The notes below the pieces were generated by a model, which worked only from the letters and a program-made list of their open reading frames with translations, ran no database searches and was not told the DNA's origin. The translations under genes and the position numbers were made by a program. From NCBI GenBank assembly GCA_011009095.1, contig VTPC01004177.1:140026-204025 (forward strand): a DNA stretch of 64,000 nt, written 5' to 3'. This DNA comes from Ignelater luminosus. Lineage: Eukaryota; Arthropoda; Insecta; Coleoptera; Elateridae. How positions within the stretch are numbered: position 1 is the stretch's first letter; the number at the start of each line of letters is the position of its first letter. Positions 58,120 through 64,000 of the stretch are shown in pieces.

Positions 58120-59560
58120 ATTTTTGTTATAATGATGGGGCAAGAGTTCGCACGCGCACTCCTGTCCCAATGGTTTTGCGTACTCTTACCCCATATTACG
58201 GTATGTTAGAAATTCTCAAACTGTAAACACCATCTAGTAAGTCATACCAAATCCCTTTAAATTTTAGGAAAATGTCCAGAAAACACAGTAGGAATAAAAA
58301 CAGTATAATATATGTGAATATACCATCAAAGGACGCCATTGTGTTACAGAAAAATACATAAAAAATATATTTACTTCATAGTCAACACTTTTTTTTATTC
58401 ACTATCTACCATATTTTGTTTGCGGTGCTTTTTCATGTCTGCCAATATAATTTTATGTCCAAATCGCAGAGATGTCAGTTGGCGCGATTGAAAGTGTCGG
58501 AACTTGCAACACAATTTAATGACGCAGAGCTAAAGTTAACTGATTACTGGTGTAGTTAATTTTGATAATTAACTTATTATTTGCCTACGGACAGAATGTA
58601 AAAGCACAATGCCTAATAGATTCGCTTCAGGAACTTAAACCATGCTTGATGAGCATTAGTCTGCTTCTTCAGGAGCATACGAAAGCAACGAATTTTGAGA
58701 TGAGCTCGAAGTGCATGGTGCAGATTCTGCAGTTTGGTTTGAAGTTGAGGGTACATTATGAGCAGCTGGTTTCTTTTCTTGATGTACACATCACCTTTGA
58801 TAGTCTGCCAGCTTTCTGAAATCCGCGTTGCATGATGGTTCGATTGAATTTCCTCAAAATTCTTGAAAAATGGCGGCAAAAACTGTTTTTGGTAACTTAT
58901 TTCCGTAATTTTTTTTGCTATTTTATCAGCTCTTCATTCCACATTAATTCCAAGGACCTGAACACACAGAGGTCCACCGGTTGTAGAACGTGGCTTGTAG
59001 GTAGCGGTAGCTTTAAAATGACTATATTCTCTTGTCTTGCTTTCTGGACTAGTGCAATACTAGAATGCGAAACATGGCCGTCATATGTTAAGACAGCTGG
59101 TCTCTCAGGGTGCATGTTTTTGATAAAACTATTTGTAAAGAAGTTGGAAAAGGTTTCGGCCTCCATCTGTCCAGTTTTAGTGGCAGCGTAAGTTGTTCCA
59201 TCACACTCTTCTTGTTTAACCGGAATCCACGAGTCCTACACGTGTTTTCCTTTAAAAACAATTAGCAGAGGGAGCTTTTACCTGGTTGCATTGCTTCTCA
59301 TCAGCACAGTCATATTTTCTTTTCCTGGGCTGCTGACCCCTGTGTGAGCAGCAGTGCTCCTTTCCCCAACCATCTTGATTTTGCTCGAGTCGAAACAGAA
59401 ACTCGTTTCATCAGTATTCCATATACACGTTGGAGGAACATCATGGGTGACTTCTTTTAGGAGATCTAAATAGGCAGAAATGCTAAGTGGATCGATGCTG
59501 CGTTTTCGTGCAAAATCAACATTTTGCGGTTTTTTCTGACTTAAGTTTTCTTAATACAAA
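58120..59560 (-). mobile_element. pogo-type transposon, copy B, decayed
   Basis: Minus strand. The DDE_1 catalytic region is well preserved: CIWNTDETSFCFDSSKIKMV near 59430, GKENMTVLMRSNAT near 59310, PAVLTYDGHVSHSSIALVQK near 59095, and LPTSHVLQPVDLCVFRSLEL near 59000. Stops and frame changes divide it, and the HTH start is missing or degraded. At 58130-58200 are GGGGCAAGAGTTCGCACGCG and CGTACTCTTACCCCAT, similar to the subterminal repeats of copy A. A 110-bp repeat lies at 58515-58624. Confidence 0.78.
58515..58624. repeat. 110-bp direct repeat, copy B
   Basis: Second copy of the repeat at 56481-56590, 108 of 110 positions the same by eye. It lies in the 3' half of pogo copy B. Confidence 0.9.
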
Positions 59561-59879
59561 TGAACCAATCATCACCTGGGATTCCATTTTTAAAAGGTGT
59601 GGAGATATTAATTTTTTTTATAGACATATGATTTTGAAACTTCCTTATTTTTTTGTATTATTTCTTCATTTCACAGCAATGAATGAGCACCGGTATCGAT
59701 TAATGCTGATACTTCAATGTTATTCACAAGAATCTTGTCAAAAGGTAAACTTTAAATAATTTTATTTTCACTTTCAGTACCATTTTCAGGAAATTTTATT
59801 AATTTTTAGGATGCGAATAATGTAATTTGAAAATGGCACTTTTATTTAAAAATCCTGACCTCTTACTTTATTCAATTCT

Positions 59880-60562
59880 TTTGATGCTCTTTCTTCATGC
59901 ACCTTTTCCACTGTGATTTCATTTTGTCCATATCTTCAAGGAACTGTACGATAGAGTCAAAGAGCTCTTTGAATTGAAGGAGTGTATCATGCCTTTCAAG
60001 CTAACGTGTATCACTAAGACTTTGCAACTTAACTCTTTTCGCCTCTGGGTGTTTTTCAAGGATAGCTCGCTTGATAAGTTCCATACTTTTTTCTTACTCA
60101 CGCACAAAATTGGTAACACTACTTACAAATCCCATCGTATTGGGAACACTAAGCAAGCTGCAGGCCTTCACGATAGCTAGGTTTAGTTTATGTGCTGCAC
60201 AATGCATGTAAGTCGCTAGCGGTTGGAGCTGCTTTACTCGGGATTGTACGCCACTATACTTTCCAGACATGTTGGCACCTCCGTCATAACCTTGACCTTC
60301 TTAACTTGTAGGTCGACTCGATTTAATTCTTGAACGATTTGATCGCTTAATGCAGCACCAGTCAAGCCAGTTGCAGATAGAAAGCATATGAACTCTTCGT
60401 GTATTGTGCTCTTTTGTATACTCAAATACCTGATGCATACACTGAGTTGGTCTATACCACTGGCATCGGTTGTTTCGTCGCCAAGGACAGCATAATATTT
60501 TGCTTCTTCTTTCATCACTCATCTCGGTGGCCTCTTAACGGTATATTTTCTCAACCACATAG
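59880..60562 (-). pseudogene. hAT transposase (ZMYM/DUF4371 type), downstream part
   Basis: Minus strand. YYAVLGDETTDASGIDQLSV near 60500 and LTGAALSDQIVQELNRVDLQ near 60350 are the DUF4371 RNase H-like start of hAT transposases related to vertebrate ZMYM1/6-type proteins. GYDGGANMSGKYSGVQSRV near 60270 and ATYMHCAAHKLNLAIVKACS near 60195 follow. Frame changes are present. The upstream part lies at 61993-62090, on the other side of a Tc1/mariner-type insertion. Confidence 0.82.
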
Positions 60563-60669
60563 TACTGGGTGGTCCATTCGGTAGCGGAATTTTGAAAAAT
60601 TGATTATAAAAAAACTACAGGAGATAAAAATGAAATTCTTTTTTTATTCTGAAGATAAATGTTTGGGGT

Positions 60670-61858
60670 TTAGTGAATTAAGTTTTCGAAGTGTGAACCC
60701 TCGTTGGTCACAATGTGGCGGAGTCTTGTTTCGAAGGCCTCGGTTGACCTCTCCAGAACTTCGCGTGTAATGCCTTTGATGACGTCTGTGATGTTCTTTT
60801 TGAGCTCTTCTATAGTCTTAGGGTTGTTCTTGTAGACTCTATCCTTGATATAACCCCAGAGAAAGAAATCGCAGACATTGAGATCGGGAGAATAGGGTGG
60901 CCAGTCTATGCCTCCTCCGGTCTTTTGGGGTGCATCTAATCCAATGATTCTCTCTTCGAACTCTTCCTGGAGACAGTCGAAAACTTCCTGGGTTCGATGA
61001 GGTCTCGCACCGTCCTGTTGAAACCAATAATTGTTGACCATCCGATCGAGCCTGGCCTTTTTGATGAATTCCTGCAGAATTTGGTCCTTATAGGCAATTG
61101 CAGTCACATTGGTGTCCAAGAATATCGCACCGAATATCTTTTTGGCAGTCACAGAACACCAGACAGTTACTCGCTGAGAGTGGAGTGGGGTCGCAACAGT
61201 GAAATGCGGCTGTTCACTGCCCCAATGACGATAATTCTGTTTGTAAACATAGCCATTGAGATGGAAATGGCATTCATCAGTGAAGTGAATCATCTTTACA
61301 TCCATTTTGTCATTCTCGATGCGGTCGAGGACTTCATTGGCGAAATCGAATCTTTGGGTCACACTTCGAGGGCTCAGAGCTTGCACAATTTGTATCTTAT
61401 ACGGGAACCACTCCAGGTCCTGATGGAGGATTCTTAGAACACTGGATTTCGAAATGTCCAATATCTGTGCGGCTCTTCGTGTCGACAGACCGGCCTCTTC
61501 TTCGAAGTGCTGTTTGACGCGCTTCACATTCTCTTCTGTTCGGACAGTGAACTCTTTGGTGGCCATTCCTGCCTTGTCATCCAACACACTTCCGGTCCTC
61601 TCAAACTTGGCCATCAATCTATTGTTGTTTTTGTAAGAAATCAATTAATTAATTTTAAAAATATTGAGCAAAAATTTAATTTTTGCCTAGATTTTTAACT
61701 ACTCACTTTGAGATGGTTTCCGCTTTAAGGGTCGAATGTCTGTCCACCTCGGTCCTAAAGGCTCTCAGTGTTGCCGTCGGACTCTGTCCATTTTGGTACC
61801 AGAGCCGTACCAATGTCACTCTTTGTTCCAACGAATAGGTTGTCTTCGAGGTCGCCAT
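60670..61858 (-). CDS. Transposase, DD47D type, two exons
   Basis: Exons 61707-61858 (MATSKTTYSLEQRVTLVRLW) and 60670-61618, joined by GTGAGT and a CAATAG acceptor across an 88-bp intron that restores frame (ISK|LMAKFERTGSV). 366 residues, no stop. N-terminal HTH of the DUF4817 type common in insect transposases. A second HTH (LSTRRAAQILDISKSSVLRI) follows. Catalytic D in IHFTDECHFHLNG, second D in YWFQQDGARPHRT, third D in PPYSPDLNVCDFFLWGYIKD, with 47 residues between the second and third. Related families with about 41 are known; the extra residues include DAPQKTGGG. The substrate is its own 28-bp ends, with TA targets. Confidence 0.9.
61619..61706 (-). other. Intron in the DD47D transposase
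   Basis: 88 bp, AT-rich, GTGAGT donor and TAG acceptor on the minus strand. Translation through it meets stops, while removal gives a continuous protein at a conserved position (TISK, then a RxTGSV-like word). Confidence 0.75.
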
Positions 61859-61992
61859 TCTTGTGATCAAAACACTTGTCAACAAAACCCCAGACCTTTG
61901 TGAGTATGCCTACAAAAAATGACGTCAATCGGTTGAATGGTTTGCGAATGGCGGCAATTTTAAAATTCCGCTACCGAATGGACCACCCTGTA

Positions 61993-62090
61993 TGATCGTC
62001 TTTACTGTAGGAATCAGCCGCTCGCTATTTGATCTAATCATTTTCAGTTTCTCAGTTTCGATTAAAATTTTGACATGACATGTTTTATTT
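61993..62090 (-). pseudogene. hAT transposase, upstream part
   Basis: Minus-strand VKILIETEKLKMIRSNSERL, then IPTVKTII, leads directly to the insertion site. On the other side ENIPLRGHRDE (60550-60515) continues the same protein, matching the start of ZMYM-like hAT proteins (usually ...LRGHRD). So one hAT gene was split by the DD47D element. Confidence 0.7.
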
Positions 62091-63177
62091 CCTCCAAGGT
62101 GAGCGGCTTCCCCGCGAAACTGAGAGGCAATCCGGCGCTGGGTTTCGTCTTCCGGAATGTTTCGCAGCGCATCGAGGCAAGTCCGCAGGAATGCCTCGGG
62201 ATTTTCATGATTCAGCCCGTGAAATTCCGGGAGCTGGACGTTGGCGGGCGGGTGCTGTTGTTGGAACGCGGCTAGTTGCCGAAGAAACGTAGCAATGGCC
62301 TCGCTTTCTGGAGTTGTGGACGGAACTGGTGGTGTTTGATCCATCGCGGAGTTGTTCGGCGTCGCGACGTGGGTGACCGGTGGTGTGCGGGGGTGTCCTT
62401 CGGGTATGCCGACTTCTGAACGCTTTGTCACCATTCCCTGCGCGTTCGTGGATGTAGAATGCGTTCTACTTTATGTCCCACGTTGGGGACGCCATTTGAT
62501 ACCGTACAGCTTTGGCGTCGGGGCGTTTAGCGATGTACAATATCTGCTGCGGCTTAGGTCAGTCGTCAGGAAATTAATGGTGTTGATGGTGGAGTAGGCG
62601 GCGTTCTGACAAGAACAAGCCCCTTATAACGCCGAATTTCAAGGTTAGACGGCGGCAGCTGATGGAAGCTGCGTAGTTGCTGTCATTTTCATTATCTTTT
62701 AGCAGAAGATAATGCTGTTGCAGCGAAGTAGGTCAGTTGTTCTTGGTGGCAAGTAGGAAGGTTATTGTAAAAATAAAAATCAATACTTTGTTCGAGTTTG
62801 GTTGTCTCGGCTGGTCGTGAGCGGGTAGGCCGGTGACAAAGGACCAGCGGTAGCTGACCGAGGCCGGCGTTGAAGATATGCAAGTATCTTGTGCAAATTC
62901 GAGTGGAAAGTACGTTGATCGAGAAACTAGAGCACTTGCCTTTTTGTTTTGGTGAATATGTTGTATACAATATTGCTTTATTCTGATGATACTGTTATCC
63001 GCTACGCTCGTCATCATTATGGTAGACAATGTTAAGTATTGCCCATCGGATATGACCAAACGAAAACGATCTCTCTCAATGCTGGTCGAGGCAACAGGCT
63101 TCGAACTCAATAACTGCATAACAGGACGTAGGCTTCGATGTCCTCATAATAAGCTTTTCTTTTGACAGTTTGTAACA
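62091..63177 (-). mobile_element. LTR retroelement 5' end, broken
   Basis: Fossil. The minus strand starts with an LTR of about 680 bp (about 62500-63177, TGTTACAAAC start, AATAAA inside), then a probable primer-binding stretch (TGGCGTCCCCAACG, near 62490), then a gag start at about 62100-62434 (QLPEFHGLNHENPEAFLRTC). Everything downstream of gag is missing; the sequence joins a hAT fragment at about 62090. GC-richer than its surroundings. Probably Ty3/gypsy-like, from the gag type. Confidence 0.7.
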
Positions 63178-63229
63178 ACGTGTTGCTATGACTGTCAACA
63201 AGCCAACTTGTAAGATTGGGCAGTAATTG

Positions 63230-64000
63230 TTATTAAAATAGATAAGAACAAAAAAAGAGAAATATATTTATTTCTAGAAAGAAAGAGAAATGGAAATATG
63301 AAACAACCCTTTTTTCCTTGTTCCATGTCTTCCTGCCAGGAAAAGGACACCATTTTATTCTGCTTTCGTGAAGGGTGCCAGTGGCACATATTTTCATATC
63401 AAAAAGATGAGCTAGGAGTGGTATTCCAGTAAAGTCATTATCGAGATATATTTTATAGCCTTTGTCGCAACCAATGCTTGCTTTTTGCAGAAGTGATGGT
63501 AGTACATCACCTCCCAATCCAAGTTGATGTTTATCATCTTTGATTTTGCCGGTATAAATCTCGAAGGTCGCACAGTAGCTATTATTTGTGCATAGAGTCC
63601 AATTCTTAAAGCCGAATCTAATAGGCTTGCTTTTGATGTATTGCTTCGCCTAATGACTTCCGTAGTACGGTATCATACTTTGGTTTGGGGCCTAAAATAT
63701 CCCTACATTGCGAAAAAGTATTTGCTTTAAGGTCGTTCTTGGTCCAAGAAACGTGATCGACCGGTCTAACAAATCGCGACAGTGGCAACTCGTCTTCGGA
63801 TTCGAAGTCCGAATTGCTCGGGAGTAACTGACTTCTGCTAAGGGCAAAACTTCTTCAGATTCAGTGCTCTGTCATTATCTCAACAACATTTCTCAATTGA
63901 CTATTCGGAAAATTATTTATTGTAACTGCGTCTTCTTCACCTGAATCTTCTTCTGTCAAACAGAAACAGAATAACCTAATCTTGAAGCTCTGGAATATGA
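63230..64000 (-). pseudogene. piggyBac transposase fragment
   Basis: Minus strand. KGYKIYLDNDFTGIPLLAHL, then ICATGTLHESRIKWCPF near 63480-63340, are the second catalytic D region of piggyBac transposases (DNxFTS..L, then GTIRxNR). Upstream, DELPLSRFVRPVDHVSWTKN near 63800-63730 and PKPKYDTVLR fit the segment before it. Frame changes are present, and the C-terminal part is replaced after about 63290, where an LTR element begins shortly after. The N-terminus would lie beyond the right edge. Confidence 0.75.

Larger units (their letters stand above)
60565..61990 (-). mobile_element. Intact-looking Tc1/mariner-superfamily transposon (DD47D)
   Basis: 1,426 bp between TA dinucleotides (60563-60564 and 61991-61992). 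The terminal inverted repeats are about 28 bp, differing only at the second base (CTGGGTGG against CAGGGTGG), with shared core GGTGGTCCATTCGGTAGCGG. It contains a complete transposase gene with one intron. It splits an older hAT transposase gene. Nothing visible prevents it from being functional. Confidence 0.9.

Noticed and set aside
60997-61437. 146-residue plus-strand open frame
   Set aside because: Antisense to the intact DD47D transposase.

Overview
The window is AT-rich eukaryotic DNA with insect genes split by short introns. The TTAGG tract, the gene set (gek, lines, NC2alpha, DNA polymerase eta) and the transposon mix (mariner, Tc1, piggyBac, pogo, hAT, Penelope, gypsy, several LINE types) indicate an insect. 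A beetle with a transposon-rich genome would fit, but the order is a guess.

Layout. 1-0.83 kb: edge of a decayed Tc1-like transposon. 1.57-19.26 kb, minus strand: most of genghis khan (gek/MRCK), a Cdc42-effector kinase; its last exon or exons lie beyond the left edge. Its introns hold a LINE, Tc1 scraps and a large GC-rich repeat. 21.0-26.6 kb, plus strand: lines (lin), divergent from gek; its intron holds a second copy of the same GC-rich repeat. 26.6-35.0 kb: repeat-rich spacer with fold-back elements, hAT and piggyBac remnants, and a TTAGG tract joined to a LINE fragment. 35.05-36.0 kb, minus: NC2alpha (DRAP1), which appears to contain a minor-spliceosome (U12, AT-AC) intron. 36.7-39.4 kb, plus, divergent: DNA polymerase eta with two UBZ-like zinc fingers. 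39.8-44.4 kb: LINE 5' fragment, then two Penelope-like retroelement copies back to back. One is interrupted by a Tc1 element, and each flank carries a hammerhead-like motif. 45.57-46.37 kb: a possible start of an unrecognised gene. 47.4-64 kb: a graveyard of nested elements. It holds two pogo copies, a broken gypsy element of about 8.7 kb carrying an unknown 1.16-kb inverted-repeat element (itself split by a mariner) and a LINE fragment, a hAT gene split by an apparently intact intron-bearing Tc1/mariner-superfamily transposon, a broken LTR-element 5' end, and a piggyBac fragment.

The four host genes are unrelated in function: actin/Cdc42 signalling, Wingless/segment-polarity signalling, TBP-dependent transcription repression and translesion DNA synthesis. 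The most notable signals are the U12 intron, the hammerhead-like motifs with inverted Penelope copies, the unknown TGTTA...TAACA element, and the intact DD47D transposon.
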